Positions 26,680 to 34,997 are shown, counted from the first letter of the stretch. The stretch is DNA of 64,000 nt from Poriferisodalis sp965221945 (GCF_965221945.1 NZ_OZ244925.1:3162001-3226000); one strand, 5' to 3'. The notes: generated by a model not told the origin, from the sequence alone. Numbers and translations: made by a program.

Positions 26680-26696
26680 CGGTGCCTGCGGACGTC

Positions 26697-26769
26697 GGGC
26701 CGCTAGCTCATCGGGTAGAGCAGGGGACTTTTAATCCCAAGGTGCCGGGTTCGAGCCCCGGGCGGCCTA
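26697..26769 (+). tRNA. tRNA-Lys (anticodon TTT)
   Basis: 73 nt folding into a full cloverleaf: acceptor GGGCCGC/GCGGCCT, D-stem GCTC/GAGC, anticodon loop CTTTTAA (TTT, Lys), T-arm CCGGG-TTCGAGC-CCCGG, discriminator A. CCA is not encoded. The top anticodon-stem pair is a G-A mismatch. Confidence 0.95.
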
Positions 26770-26807
26770 CCGCAACGACCACGGCAGTAGCTGGAGCCTC
26801 ACCTACA

Positions 26808-27254
26808 GTGCTCGCCGTGGTGGCTGTGCCGATTCGACGCCTCGACCCCGACCTTCCGCTGCCGGCCTATGCCAAGCCGGGTGACGCGGGATGCGACCTG
26901 CTTGCCGCCGAGACGGTCACGCTCGCTCCGGGCGGGGGCCGGGCCATGGTCCCGACGGGCATCGCCGTGGCGATCCCGCCCGGTTATGCGGGCTTCGTGC
27001 AGCCCCGAAGCGGGCTGGCGATGCGGCACGGGGTCACATGCGTGAACTCGCCCGGCCTGATCGACAGCGGCTACCGCGATGAGCTGCGCGTACTGCTGCT
27101 GAATACCGATCCCACCGAGCCGTACGAGATCCAGCGCGGCGACCGGATCGCGCAGTTGGTCATACAGCGCATCGAGAGGGCGGAGTGGGAAGAGGTGGAT
27201 GCGCTCGATGCGACTGAGCGTGGTCTCGGAGGCTTCGGACACTCGGGGCGCTGA
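26808..27254 (+). CDS. dut: dUTP diphosphatase
   Basis: 148 aa from GTG 26808; GTGs at 26817 and 26820 are equally possible. All dUTPase motifs are present: PGDAGCDLLA, PRSGLAMRHGVT, NSPGLIDSGYRDELRV, RGDRIAQLVIQ and the C-terminal GLGGFGHSGR that closes over the active site. It hydrolyses dUTP to dUMP and keeps uracil out of DNA. It lies just downstream of tRNA-Lys. Confidence 0.96.
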   Translation: MLAVVAVPIRRLDPDLPLPAYAKPGDAGCDLLAAETVTLAPGGGRAMVPTGIAVAIPPGYAGFVQPRSGLAMRHGVTCVNSPGLIDSGYRDELRVLLLNTDPTEPYEIQRGDRIAQLVIQRIERAEWEEVDALDATERGLGGFGHSGR

Positions 27255-27255
27255 A

Positions 27256-27297
27256 GCCGGCCGGGAGTGCTCCCGGCTCGACGCGTCACCGCGTCGT
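27256..27297 (+). terminator. Double hairpin after dut
   Basis: Two GC-rich hairpins directly follow the dut stop: GCCGGGAG / CTCCCGGC (27260-27277) and CGACGCG / CGCGTCG (27279-27297). There is no T-run. Likely a terminator of the hairpin-only kind seen in actinobacteria. Confidence 0.45.
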
Positions 27298-27393
27298 CGG
27301 TGAGTGGCGCCCGACCCGACCGCAAACACCAGCCCTCACACTCGCCGCTTGACGAGGGAGCGTCTGTCACACCCCATCGGTAGTCATGACGGC

Positions 27394-27687
27394 ATGACGA
27401 CGACCCCGCCGACACAGCCGCCGCTCACGTTGTTCGATGTCTCGCAGTTCGAGTTCGAGATTCATCGCGACACGAAGACGCCGGCTCGCCTTGCGGCCCG
27501 GAGTCCACAGGTCAGCGGCTTTGCCGCCGCTGTTGCTACCCGCAGGGTCGGTACGAACGTCGCTGCGGCGAAGGCCCGCCGGCAGCGTGCACGGGCACGA
27601 TTGGCGAAGCGTCGGTACCTCGCCGACACCGAGCGCTACGAACGCATCGAGCAAGCCCGCCGGGGGCTGCACCTCGTGGCCGACTGA
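27394..27687 (+). CDS. Small basic hypothetical protein
   Basis: 97 aa from ATG 27394; an upstream in-frame start at 27304 would add 30 residues. The C-terminal half is Arg/Ala-rich (AAAKARRQRARARLAKRRYL) and ends in RRGLHLVAD. No family recognised. Codon third positions are GC-rich, supporting translation. It could bind nucleic acid, judged only from charge. Confidence 0.5.
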   Translation: MTTTPPTQPPLTLFDVSQFEFEIHRDTKTPARLAARSPQVSGFAAAVATRRVGTNVAAAKARRQRARARLAKRRYLADTERYERIEQARRGLHLVAD

Positions 27688-27775
27688 GCCAAGCCGATTG
27701 AGCCAGCAACGTTGGACGAGCGCGCTGCGTCGGGAACGTGGAGGGTCGAGGTTCGGCGCGCTACCCACCTGACGA

Positions 27776-28840
27776 TCAACCGCCTGACGACAACTCGCTC
27801 TCGAACAGTGCCAGTGCCAGGCTCAGCTGCTCCTCGGTGCCAAGTACCACCAACAGGTCGTGCTCTGCGAGCTGGTGACCTCCCTGCGGATTCGTGAACC
27901 AACGTCCGCCGCGACGGATCGCCAACGTCGCGCAGCCCGTCTTCTGAGCCAGCTCGAGTTCTGACAGCGGCCTGCCCGCATAGGGGCTGCCTTGGGGGAC
28001 TTGGTGTTCGAGCAGGCGGACATCTTGATCAGTCCGGCGGGTGACCTCCTCGAAGTAGTCGGATACGCCTGGTTGCAGGGCGATTGCGGCCATGCGCGAC
28101 CCGCCGATGTGGTGCGGGTTGATGACACGGTTCGCGCCTGCCTGGTGCAGTTTCGGCAGCGCACTGAGCGAATTCGCCCGTGCCACGATGAACAGCCCTG
28201 GACACAGCGCGCGGGCGCTCAAGGACACGTAGAGATTGTCGACGTCGGAGTCCAGGGCCAGCACCAACGAACTGGCTCGCTCAATCCCGGCATTGCGCAA
28301 CGCACCGTCGTCGGTGGCGTCGCCGCGTACCAGAAAACGATCGCCGGGGTCGACGCCGGGGTCCCGGTCGATGACCACCACCTCGGTTCCTGCGTCGACC
28401 ATGGCCGCGGCGATGGCCCGGCCGACCTGGCCGTAACCGCAGATGACCGCGTGACCGGAAAGATTGTCGATGGAGCGCTGCATGCGTCGCCTCCTGAGCT
28501 GGTCGTCGAGCCGTCCCTCGAACAGCATTTCAATGACAACGCCGACGGTGTAGAGCGACGTTCCGGTGCCGAGCAGGATGAGCACAATGGTGAAGAGCTG
28601 ATAGCGGCCGCCCACGTTCTCGGGATCGCCGTAGCCGACGGTCGAGATGGTGATGACGGTCTGGTAGAGCGCGTCGAGCACGTCGAGGCCCAGCAGCACA
28701 TATCCCGTCGTGCCGGCGACCAGGATCGCGAAGAGGACTGCGAGTCCTGCGAGGAGTCGCTCGCTGGGCTCGAGACCTGGCGACGTGAGCCGCCCACGTG
28801 GACCGCGGCGGGACAACCTCCTGCGATACACGCCCTTCAT
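27776..28840 (-). CDS. Two-helix K+ channel with TrkA-N (RCK) domain
   Basis: 354 aa from ATG 28840. After a basic N-terminus come two membrane helices (about 28-50 and 82-105) flanking a pore loop with the selectivity filter TISTVGYGD. A regulatory RCK domain follows, with the Rossmann motif VICGYGQVGRAIA and VIDRDP. A TrkA-C-like domain is seen at the C-terminus (ELAQKTGCATLAIRRGG onward). It should form a ligand-gated K+ channel in the cytoplasmic membrane. It is divergent from orn. Confidence 0.9.
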   Translation of the reverse strand: MKGVYRRRLSRRGPRGRLTSPGLEPSERLLAGLAVLFAILVAGTTGYVLLGLDVLDALYQTVITISTVGYGDPENVGGRYQLFTIVLILLGTGTSLYTVGVVIEMLFEGRLDDQLRRRRMQRSIDNLSGHAVICGYGQVGRAIAAAMVDAGTEVVVIDRDPGVDPGDRFLVRGDATDDGALRNAGIERASSLVLALDSDVDNLYVSLSARALCPGLFIVARANSLSALPKLHQAGANRVINPHHIGGSRMAAIALQPGVSDYFEEVTRRTDQDVRLLEHQVPQGSPYAGRPLSELELAQKTGCATLAIRRGGRWFTNPQGGHQLAEHDLLVVLGTEEQLSLALALFESELSSGG

Positions 28841-28891
28841 CGATTGAACGCTATTGCGGTCAGCGGTCCAGGTCGTGCCTACGATGCAGCC

Positions 28892-29515
28892 GTGCTGGTC
28901 TGGCTGGACCTCGAGATGACCGGGCTGGATCATCGCCGCCATCGCATCGTGGAGATCGCGACGGTCATCACCGATGACGAGCTCACCGTCGTTGCCACGG
29001 GTCCGTCGCTGGTGATCGGAGCATCGCGGGCAGACCTGGAGGCGATGGACCCTGAGGTGCACAAGATGCACACGGCCACCGGGCTGCTCGATGAGATCGG
29101 GGCATCGCAGATCACCGTCGCCGAAGCGCAAGAACGCACGCTCGCGTTCGTGACCGAGCACGTTCCCGAGCCCCGCACAACGCCGCTGTGCGGCAACTCG
29201 ATCGGGACCGACCGCCGCTTCTTGGACCAGTACATGCCCGCGCTGGAACAACATCTGCACTACCGAGTCATCGACGTGTCGTCGGTCAAGGAGCTCGCAA
29301 AGCGCTGGCGGCCCGAGGTCGCCGAGGCGTGGGCCGATCTGAGCAGATCCCGTGCCGGCACGACCAAGCATCGGGCCCTCGACGATGTGCTCGAGAGCAT
29401 TGACGAGCTCCGCTTCTACCGCGAGCAGTGGCTGAGATCGGACGTGACCGAGCCTGCCGCCGGATCAGTCGCCGGATCGGTTCGGGGTCCTGACCCAGAA
29501 TCGAACGCTCGTTAG
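28892..29515 (+). CDS. orn: Oligoribonuclease
   Basis: 207 aa from GTG 28892. DEDDh exonuclease signatures: VWLDLEMTGLD at the N-terminus, EIATVITD, GNSIGTDRRFLDQYMP, YRVIDVSSVKELA, and the C-terminal HRALDDVLESIDEL with the catalytic His and Asp. It degrades di- to pentanucleotides, finishing RNA turnover. The C-terminal 25 residues extend past the usual end. Confidence 0.95.
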   Translation: MLVWLDLEMTGLDHRRHRIVEIATVITDDELTVVATGPSLVIGASRADLEAMDPEVHKMHTATGLLDEIGASQITVAEAQERTLAFVTEHVPEPRTTPLCGNSIGTDRRFLDQYMPALEQHLHYRVIDVSSVKELAKRWRPEVAEAWADLSRSRAGTTKHRALDDVLESIDELRFYREQWLRSDVTEPAAGSVAGSVRGPDPESNAR

Positions 29516-29546
29516 AAGGATCAAATAGCTCGCTAGCCTGCAGCCC

Positions 29547-30635
29547 GTGTCGCGTCCCACCCGCGAGGAGCAGATGCCGCCCGACGGCAAGATCGCCGAG
29601 CTCGCACCGGACGTGCGCCGGCTGCAGCTGCCCATGACGATGCCGGGCCTCGGGCACGTCAACTGCTACATCCTCGACGACGACCGCGGCGCCGCTCTCG
29701 TCGATCCGGGCCTGCCCGGTCCGGCGAACTGGAAGGCACTGATGGCTGGGCTGGCGCAAGCCGAAGTTCCGCCCGAGACAGTCCACTCGATCATCGTCAC
29801 CCACAGCCACCCGGACCACTTCGGAGCAGCGGGGCGCTTCGCTCGCGAGTTCGGAGCGGACCTGGTGACCCATCGACGGTTTCGGCTGTGGTGGGACACG
29901 GCCGATGAGGACGAAGAAGCGCTCGAAACGGTGTCGTCCGACGGCGAGAACAACGAACTTGTCGCCGACCCGGTGTACAGCGGGCGCGATACCGGTCCGG
30001 CCGGACCTACACCTTGGGGTGGTCAGCGCTACAAAATGCCGCTGCGCGCCAAGGTCGGGTATTTCGCGATGCGCAACGGCTGGGGCGGTCGCTGGTTCGC
30101 CACGCCGCATCCCACCCATCGCGTGGAGGACGCCGACCGGATCAAGCTGGCGCGGCGCGAATTCGTGGCGATCCACACGCCCGGGCACACCATCGACCAT
30201 CTGTGCCTGTTCGATCCTGAGGGCGGGCTGATGATCTGCGGCGACCATGTGCTGCCGACGATCACACCGCACATCTCAGGCATCACGACGGCGCGTGATC
30301 CGCTGAAGGACTTCTTCTCCAGCCTCGATCGAGTCGCCACCTTCGACGGCGTCACGATGGGCTTGCCGGCTCACGGCCAGCCCTTCACCGATCTCGCGAG
30401 TCGCGTTGACGACATCAAGCGCCACCACAACGAGCGCCTGGACCTGCTCCGCACCTCATCTGACCGGCTCGGACGTGCCCCCGTGCAGGACTACATGAAA
30501 CAGCTGTTCAAGGAGCGCTCGTGGGGTCCGATGGCCGAGTCAGAGACTTTCGCCCATCTCGAGCACCTCCGCTACATCGGCGAAGTCAAGGTTTCCCGCC
30601 GACCCGACAACGTCCTCGAATACGAGTTCAGCTGA
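29547..30635 (+). CDS. MBL-fold metallohydrolase
   Basis: 362 aa from GTG 29547; an ATG at 29574 may be the real start. Metallo-beta-lactamase motif HSHPDHFG, further ligands in HTPGHTIDHLCLF and ICGDHVLPTI, and the distal His in LPAHGQPF. A C-terminal winged-helix-like segment follows (about 300-345), as in LACTB2/GloB-like hydrolases. Substrate unknown. A GC-rich hairpin directly follows the stop. Confidence 0.88.
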   Translation: MSRPTREEQMPPDGKIAELAPDVRRLQLPMTMPGLGHVNCYILDDDRGAALVDPGLPGPANWKALMAGLAQAEVPPETVHSIIVTHSHPDHFGAAGRFAREFGADLVTHRRFRLWWDTADEDEEALETVSSDGENNELVADPVYSGRDTGPAGPTPWGGQRYKMPLRAKVGYFAMRNGWGGRWFATPHPTHRVEDADRIKLARREFVAIHTPGHTIDHLCLFDPEGGLMICGDHVLPTITPHISGITTARDPLKDFFSSLDRVATFDGVTMGLPAHGQPFTDLASRVDDIKRHHNERLDLLRTSSDRLGRAPVQDYMKQLFKERSWGPMAESETFAHLEHLRYIGEVKVSRRPDNVLEYEFS

Positions 30636-30636
30636 G

Positions 30637-30671
30637 CGCCCGCGCATGGCGAAGCCCGCTAGGCGCGGGCG
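30637..30671 (+). terminator. Hairpin after the MBL hydrolase
   Basis: CGCCCGCGC (30637-30645) pairs perfectly with GCGCGGGCG (30663-30671), loop 17 nt, immediately after the stop codon at 30633-30635. No T-run. A hairpin-type terminator is likely. Confidence 0.5.
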
Positions 30672-30803
30672 ACGCTGCGCGACGGGCCGAAAATAACTTG
30701 ACACGACCCGCAGCGACGTGGTGCTCTTGGCGGCGCTGCGGCGTATCGTCGGGTGACCGCAGCTGATCACCTGCCCCGACCATTGGCTCGATTGGATCTC
30801 CGG

Positions 30804-31049
30804 ATGTCCGACTTCGGCACCTACAACACGGCGCGTGCCTGTAACGGCCGCGTACGGGTGCCTGCACTCGGCGCGCGCTGCGACCAGCAGCCCGTCATGT
30901 GGCGTCGCGAGCGCGGCATGCCCATGGGCGTTCGCATTGCGACGGGCCCCATGCCGACGGTGTTCCGGCACGTCGTGCGCGTTTGCGGTACCCACCCGAC
31001 GGCAACCAACAAGCGCCACCGCCTGCGGCCTTCGGAGTGTCTGATGTAG
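30804..31049 (+). CDS. Small four-cysteine hypothetical protein
   Basis: 81 aa from ATG 30804 (a GTG at 30753 would add 17). GC at third codon positions is about 85 percent, as in real genes here. Four Cys residues are spaced through the chain (ACNG, ARCD, VCGTH, ECLM), and the tail is basic (TNKRHRLRPSECLM). A strong terminator begins 27 bp after the stop, consistent with a transcribed unit. The ribosome-binding site is weak and no family is recognised. A -35-like TTGACA at 30698-30703 has no good partner. Confidence 0.45.
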   Translation: MSDFGTYNTARACNGRVRVPALGARCDQQPVMWRRERGMPMGVRIATGPMPTVFRHVVRVCGTHPTATNKRHRLRPSECLM

Positions 31050-31075
31050 TCCACTGAGACACCAGAACTCTCCGA

Positions 31076-31106
31076 ACGGCCGCCGGGACAACCCGGCGGC
31101 CGTTTT
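31076..31106 (+). terminator. Perfect 12-bp stem terminator with T-run
   Basis: ACGGCCGCCGGG (31076-31087), loop ACAA, CCCGGCGGCCGT (31092-31103), followed by TTT. A canonical rho-independent terminator, one of the clearest in the window. It isolates whiB from the unit upstream. Confidence 0.85.
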
Positions 31107-31177
31107 GCGTTCTCAGCGCTAGCGCGAAATCCACCACCGACCACCACGCCAAACCGGCATCACAGAGGAGCACACAC

Positions 31178-31522
31178 ATGCTGGAACTCATCGTCGACAA
31201 CCCACCGAGCCTCACCAATGAGGCCTGGCGCGCTCGGGGCCGCTGCCGCGACCTCGTGGGAACCCTGACGCCGCTGTTCTTCTCGGAGAACTTCTACGAG
31301 ATCGCTCGGGCCAAGGCCATCTGCTCGGCCTGCCCAGTAATGAACGAGTGCTTCGAGGCCGCCAAGGCGCGCCACGAGCCATGGGGCGTGTGGGGCGGCG
31401 AGCTCTTCGAGAACGGCCGAGTTTGCAGAGACAAACGCCCACGCGGCAGACCGCCCAAACGGCCGCGGCCGCAGCTGATCATCGAGGAGGTGCCACTGCC
31501 TCCCGATCTGGTTCGCGCCTGA
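31178..31522 (+). CDS. WhiB-family iron-sulfur transcription regulator
   Basis: 114 aa. The four cluster cysteines are C23, C49, C52 and C58 (in GRCRDL and ICSACPVMNECF). The family turn GVWGG lies at 70-74, followed by a basic tail (RDKRPRGRPPKRPRP). WhiB proteins bind a [4Fe-4S] cluster and modulate the principal sigma factor in actinobacteria. It is a monocistronic unit between a strong terminator upstream and a hairpin overlapping its own stop. Confidence 0.95.
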   Translation: MLELIVDNPPSLTNEAWRARGRCRDLVGTLTPLFFSENFYEIARAKAICSACPVMNECFEAAKARHEPWGVWGGELFENGRVCRDKRPRGRPPKRPRPQLIIEEVPLPPDLVRA

Positions 31523-31542
31523 GTCTTCCCCCGCTCAGGCGC
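31515..31542 (+). terminator. Hairpin overlapping the whiB stop codon
   Basis: GCGCCTGAG (31515-31523) and CTCAGGCGC (31534-31542) form a perfect 9-bp stem with a 10-nt loop. The whiB TGA lies inside the left arm. No T-run. Likely terminator or mRNA 3'-end structure. Confidence 0.5.
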
Positions 31543-31550
31543 GTCCTCGA

Positions 31551-31645
31551 GACGGCCTGTCCCCAGACAGGCCCATCAGACACGGCCTGTCCCGGTGGAC
31601 TGAGGTTGCCCGAAATGGGCGGCTGGCAGCCCCGGGGCAGGCCGT
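31551..31645. repeat. Repeated and inverted GGCCTGTCC motif between whiB and the thioredoxin gene
   Basis: The 217-bp gap 31523-31739 has no gene. ACGGCCTGTCCC occurs twice directly (31552-31563 and 31582-31593) and once inverted (GGGGCAGGCCGT, 31633-31644), so either direct copy can pair with the inverted one. A small CCTGTC-CCCA-GACAGG hairpin lies inside the first. Possible alternative RNA structures or a terminator cluster; nothing more can be said. Confidence 0.5.
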
Positions 31646-31739
31646 CAGCCGGCGGCGATTACGGCTGCTGACTGAGTGGCCCCACGGTCACCTGTCCTGA
31701 AACTGGCGCCTCAACAAGCGCAAGTAGCCTCGCCGCTGC

Positions 31740-32543
31740 ATGGAGTCACGTCCGCAGCCGCGTTGGCGCACAAGACTGACACGTTTGCTCGCAGCACCAG
31801 TCCGCTATCGCTCCAAGCGGGGAATCGGCCTCTTCATCAAGAATCAATGGCGCGGAATCTTGTTTGGCGTGCTTAGCGCGTACGCGCTGGGTGCAACGGT
31901 GTTCCTGCTCGCGGGCGGCGCTCGGCCCGCGATGACCTCGCTGGTAGCGATGGAAGCCGAGGTGGAAAGCGGCGATACCGGGGACGACACCGATCGGACC
32001 GGCCCGGACGACTCAGCCATCTTCGAGGGAGCTGCGCTCGACGCGACTGAATCCCCTTCGACCGTGGCCGCCGCGGCGGAATCGCCTCCGGCGTGCAGTG
32101 ACACCGACCCCTCACAACACAGTGTCGACTCGAGCCTGGGCGGCGTTCACGCCTTGGGCTTCGTGACGCTCGATGAACGACCGGCCGCCTTCGCTGGCTA
32201 CGCGGGCTGCCCACTCATCGTGAACTTCTTCGCGTCGTGGTGTGCGCCGTGCGTGACCGAGATGCCGGACTTCGAACGCTTCTGGAATACTCACGGCGCC
32301 ACGGTTGCGGTGCTGGGCCTCGCGGCGAACGATCGGCTCGAAGACGCCATCGCCACGGTGGTCGAGCGCGGTGTGACTTACCCCACCGGGCTCGACGAGG
32401 GCGAGTTGTTCATCGACTTCGGCGGGCTGGGCATGCCCACGACGGTCTTCGTGTCGCCCGACGGCGAGATTCTCGAGACACACAGCGGCCTGTTGACCCT
32501 CGACGACATCACGAGCCGTGCCGATGAACACTTCGGACTCTAA
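31740..32543 (+). CDS. TlpA/ResA-like membrane-anchored thioredoxin
   Basis: 267 aa. Basic N-terminus, one membrane anchor (about 38-60), an acidic Ser/Thr linker, then a thioredoxin fold with the redox motif NFFASWCAPC (C168, C171) and the cis-Pro in GMPTTVFVSPDG. It should keep apocytochrome c cysteines reduced outside the membrane, receiving electrons from the CcdA-like protein encoded 81 bp downstream. Assignment to cytochrome c maturation is inferred from the pair. Confidence 0.88.
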   Translation: MESRPQPRWRTRLTRLLAAPVRYRSKRGIGLFIKNQWRGILFGVLSAYALGATVFLLAGGARPAMTSLVAMEAEVESGDTGDDTDRTGPDDSAIFEGAALDATESPSTVAAAAESPPACSDTDPSQHSVDSSLGGVHALGFVTLDERPAAFAGYAGCPLIVNFFASWCAPCVTEMPDFERFWNTHGATVAVLGLAANDRLEDAIATVVERGVTYPTGLDEGELFIDFGGLGMPTTVFVSPDGEILETHSGLLTLDDITSRADEHFGL

Positions 32544-32624
32544 GGACGTCGTGAGAGGCACAATGATGAGTCGGATGGCAGCAGTGACGGCAGTCAGGTC
32601 TCTCCCACACCCCAACGGTGGCTT

Positions 32625-33542
32625 GTGAACGGCGCACGCCTCACCTTCGCCTTCACGGCCGGAATCGTCGCGACGGTCAACCCGTGCGGCTTTGCGATGC
32701 TGCCCGCCTACTTGTCGTTCTTCTTGGGCATCGACCGCCGGGCCTCCGAAGGCAGTTCCCGCGCCGGCGTCGGGCGGGCGCTGGCGACCGGCGCCGTCGT
32801 CACCACCGGCATCGTCGCAGTGTTCGGCATCGTCGGCATCGCTCTGTCGGCCGGGTTGAGCGCCCTGCGCGACTACGTGCCGTGGGCGGCCATCGTCATC
32901 GGCGTGGGGCTCATCGCACTCGGTGTCGCGATACTCGCCGGGTTCCGATTGACGGCGTATCTGCCCAAATTCGAGCGCGGAGCCTCCGGTCGGGACGTGC
33001 GCTCGCTGTTCCTGTTCGGCGTCAGCTACGCCGTGGCCTCAGTGTCGTGCGGGCTGGCGACGTTCCTGGTCGTGGTCACCGCATCGGCTGGAAACGACAG
33101 CTTCGTGGGCGGATTCGTGTCGTTCGTGCTCTATGCGCTGGGCATGGGCATGGTGCTCACCTCGCTGGCAGTCAGCCTGGCGCTGGCTCGCGGCTGGCTG
33201 CTCGGCAAGCTGCGCGTGCTGATGCGCCACACCGACAACATCGCCGCGGTGCTGATGATTGCAGCAGGTGCTTTCACGATCTGGTACTGGATCAACGATC
33301 TGACTGACCGCAGCGGTGACGGACTCGTGGTGACCGTCGAGCGCTGGAGCAGCAGCCTGAGCAACTGGGTCGCCTCGGTGGGCGGCGTGCGACTGGGCCT
33401 TGTCATGAGCATCGTGCTTGCGGTCGGAGGTATGGCGATGCTGATGACGGGTCGCGGCGACGGCGCTGATACGGCGACAGCCGACATCGATGAACTGTCT
33501 GGGACGGACCAAGCGGGCAGTGCCGCCGAGATGCTGAACTGA
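32625..33542 (+). CDS. ccdA: CcdA/DsbD-like thiol electron transporter
   Basis: 305 aa from GTG 32625. Six-helix CcdA core. The two redox cysteines lie in TVNPCGFAMLPAYL (helix 1) and VSCGLATFLV (helix 4), the internally repeated halves of the family. An extra hydrophobic segment and an acidic tail follow. It passes reducing power from cytoplasmic thioredoxin across the membrane to TlpA-like proteins. It directly follows the thioredoxin gene. Confidence 0.92.
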   Translation: MNGARLTFAFTAGIVATVNPCGFAMLPAYLSFFLGIDRRASEGSSRAGVGRALATGAVVTTGIVAVFGIVGIALSAGLSALRDYVPWAAIVIGVGLIALGVAILAGFRLTAYLPKFERGASGRDVRSLFLFGVSYAVASVSCGLATFLVVVTASAGNDSFVGGFVSFVLYALGMGMVLTSLAVSLALARGWLLGKLRVLMRHTDNIAAVLMIAAGAFTIWYWINDLTDRSGDGLVVTVERWSSSLSNWVASVGGVRLGLVMSIVLAVGGMAMLMTGRGDGADTATADIDELSGTDQAGSAAEMLN

Positions 33543-33548
33543 GCCACT

Positions 33549-34247
33549 GTGGCACTGCACCTGGCCGACCGCACGCTTCTCGATGCCGAGCGGCCCTTTG
33601 CTGAGCTTCTCGGCCGGCCAGGTGTGACCGAGGTGTTGCGACTGCGCTCGCGATTCGGCTTCATGGCCTTCCATGGCGGATGGCTCGAGGAGATCACCGA
33701 CGACATCGCCACGTCCGCCGCCGAGCGCAGCGGCGCCTCGGTATATGCCTGCCTCCAAGGCCCCGACGACCAGTGGCACTTGCCGAGCCACTGCTTCGAT
33801 CCAACCGACTCGCCGGTGCTGCGACAGTTTCTCGACCATGTGGACGTCGTGGTGGCGGTCCATGGCTTCGGCAGCCCACGTCTGCTGCGAGCGGTGCTGC
33901 TGGGCGGCCGCAATCGCACGCTGGCGTCCCACGTTGCCGTGCACTTGATCGGACGGCTGCCGCACTACGAGATCCTTCACCGTCTCGACGACATCCCCCG
34001 CTCCCTGGCAGGGCAGCATCCGCGCAACCCTTGCAACCTGCCCCGCGATGGCGGCGTGCAGATCGAGCTGCCCCCACGCATCCGCGGCAAGAGCCCGATG
34101 TGGACGGGATTCCGAGGGCCCGGCCGGGTACCCCATCACGAAGCGCTCATCGAGGGCCTGGCAGCGGCAGCTCGCGCGTGGACGCTGTCGCAGGATCACG
34201 CTGGCGACAGCCGCGAGCCGGCGGCCGTGTCCTCGATCGCCGACTGA
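33549..34247 (+). CDS. Poly-gamma-glutamate hydrolase-like (PghP/DUF867) protein
   Basis: 232 aa. Pattern FMAFHGGWLEEITDDIA, LPSHCFDP, and FLDHVDVVVAVHGFG, which supply His/Glu residues expected at the zinc site of this carboxypeptidase-like fold, known from phage gamma-PGA hydrolases. No signal peptide, so it may act in the cytoplasm. It starts 6 bp after ccdA and ends 10 bp before the first crcB, within one operon. Substrate uncertain. Confidence 0.75.
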   Translation: MALHLADRTLLDAERPFAELLGRPGVTEVLRLRSRFGFMAFHGGWLEEITDDIATSAAERSGASVYACLQGPDDQWHLPSHCFDPTDSPVLRQFLDHVDVVVAVHGFGSPRLLRAVLLGGRNRTLASHVAVHLIGRLPHYEILHRLDDIPRSLAGQHPRNPCNLPRDGGVQIELPPRIRGKSPMWTGFRGPGRVPHHEALIEGLAAAARAWTLSQDHAGDSREPAAVSSIAD

Positions 34248-34257
34248 GGCATCCCCG

Positions 34258-34671
34258 ATGGTGAGGCGCGTCGCGGCCACGGTGGCAGCGGCGGGAATCG
34301 TCGGTGCTGGCATCAGGTGGGGCGTCGCCACTCAAGTCAACGAGAACTGGGCGCTGTTCATCGTCAACGTCATCGGCTGCGGCGTCGTCGGCTGGGCCAC
34401 AGCTCGTCACGAAGGGATCCGTCTCCACCGGCATGCTCGCTATGGACCCTCCCCCGCCGGCGGGCGGGAAGCCGGCCCGTCGCCGTGGCTGACAGCCGGT
34501 TTCTGCGGGGCGCTGACCAGCATGTCGGCGCTCGCGCTGCAGCTCGCCCAGCACCTCGACGACGGCCGCATCGGGACCGCGGGAGCATGGCTGGGCCTGG
34601 CGATTGCCGCCTGCACCGCGGCATTCGTGGGATGCCGCGTCGTTGTCGTCGCCAGGTGGAGACAATCATGA
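34258..34671 (+). CDS. crcB: CrcB/Fluc-family membrane protein, first of a pair
   Basis: 137 aa from ATG 34258. Four helices; GAGIRW (GxxxRW), FIVNVIGCGVVGW (conserved Asn) and TAGFCGALTSMSA align with Fluc fluoride channels. A basic Pro-rich loop (52-76) is longer than usual. In the place of the family's STFSTF Phe box it reads TSMSAL, with Met89 and Leu92 replacing both Phe. It overlaps its partner gene as ATGA, so a heterodimer is expected. Confidence 0.82.
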   Translation: MVRRVAATVAAAGIVGAGIRWGVATQVNENWALFIVNVIGCGVVGWATARHEGIRLHRHARYGPSPAGGREAGPSPWLTAGFCGALTSMSALALQLAQHLDDGRIGTAGAWLGLAIAACTAAFVGCRVVVVARWRQS

Positions 34672-34997
34672 CCGCGTTCACCGTGGCGGTCGGCTTCGGC
34701 GTCGCAGCGGCCGTGGGCACGCTTCTGCGCTGGCGGGCGAGCACCACGCTCGGACCGGGCGGGACCTTGATCGTCAACATCGCCGGAGCCTGCGCGCTGG
34801 GCCTGCTCGCGAGCACCGCAGGCGCGGCTGCAACCATCGTCGGGACGGCAGGCCTCGGCGCCCTCACCACAGTGTCAGGCATCCTCTCTGAGAGCGCTCG
34901 CCTCAGCCGAGCCAGCCCGCTGCTCGCCCTCGGCTACGTCTCGCTGACCATCACCGGCGCAACCGCCGCCGCCTTCGTCGGTCTCAGCCTCACCTAA
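34668..34997 (+). CDS. crcB: CrcB/Fluc-family membrane protein, second of a pair
   Basis: 109 aa from ATG 34668. GTLLRW, GTLIVNIAGACALG and TAGLGALTTVSGIL align with Fluc. The Phe-box positions are Val69 and Ile72. It is translationally coupled to the first copy. Paired crcB genes normally make an antiparallel heterodimer that exports fluoride; loss of all four Phe-box residues makes the specificity of this pair doubtful. Confidence 0.82.
   Translation: MTAFTVAVGFGVAAAVGTLLRWRASTTLGPGGTLIVNIAGACALGLLASTAGAAATIVGTAGLGALTTVSGILSESARLSRASPLLALGYVSLTITGATAAAFVGLSLT

Noticed and set aside
30698..30760. TTGACA at 30698 as a complete promoter
   Set aside because: No acceptable -10 hexamer lies 16-18 bp downstream; the nearest TATCGT-like box is about 40 bp away.
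33039..34331. 430-residue minus-strand ORF opposite ccdA and the hydrolase gene
   Set aside because: It is a shadow of high-GC plus-strand genes; composition is His/Arg/Gln-rich with no fold, while the plus strand encodes clear families.
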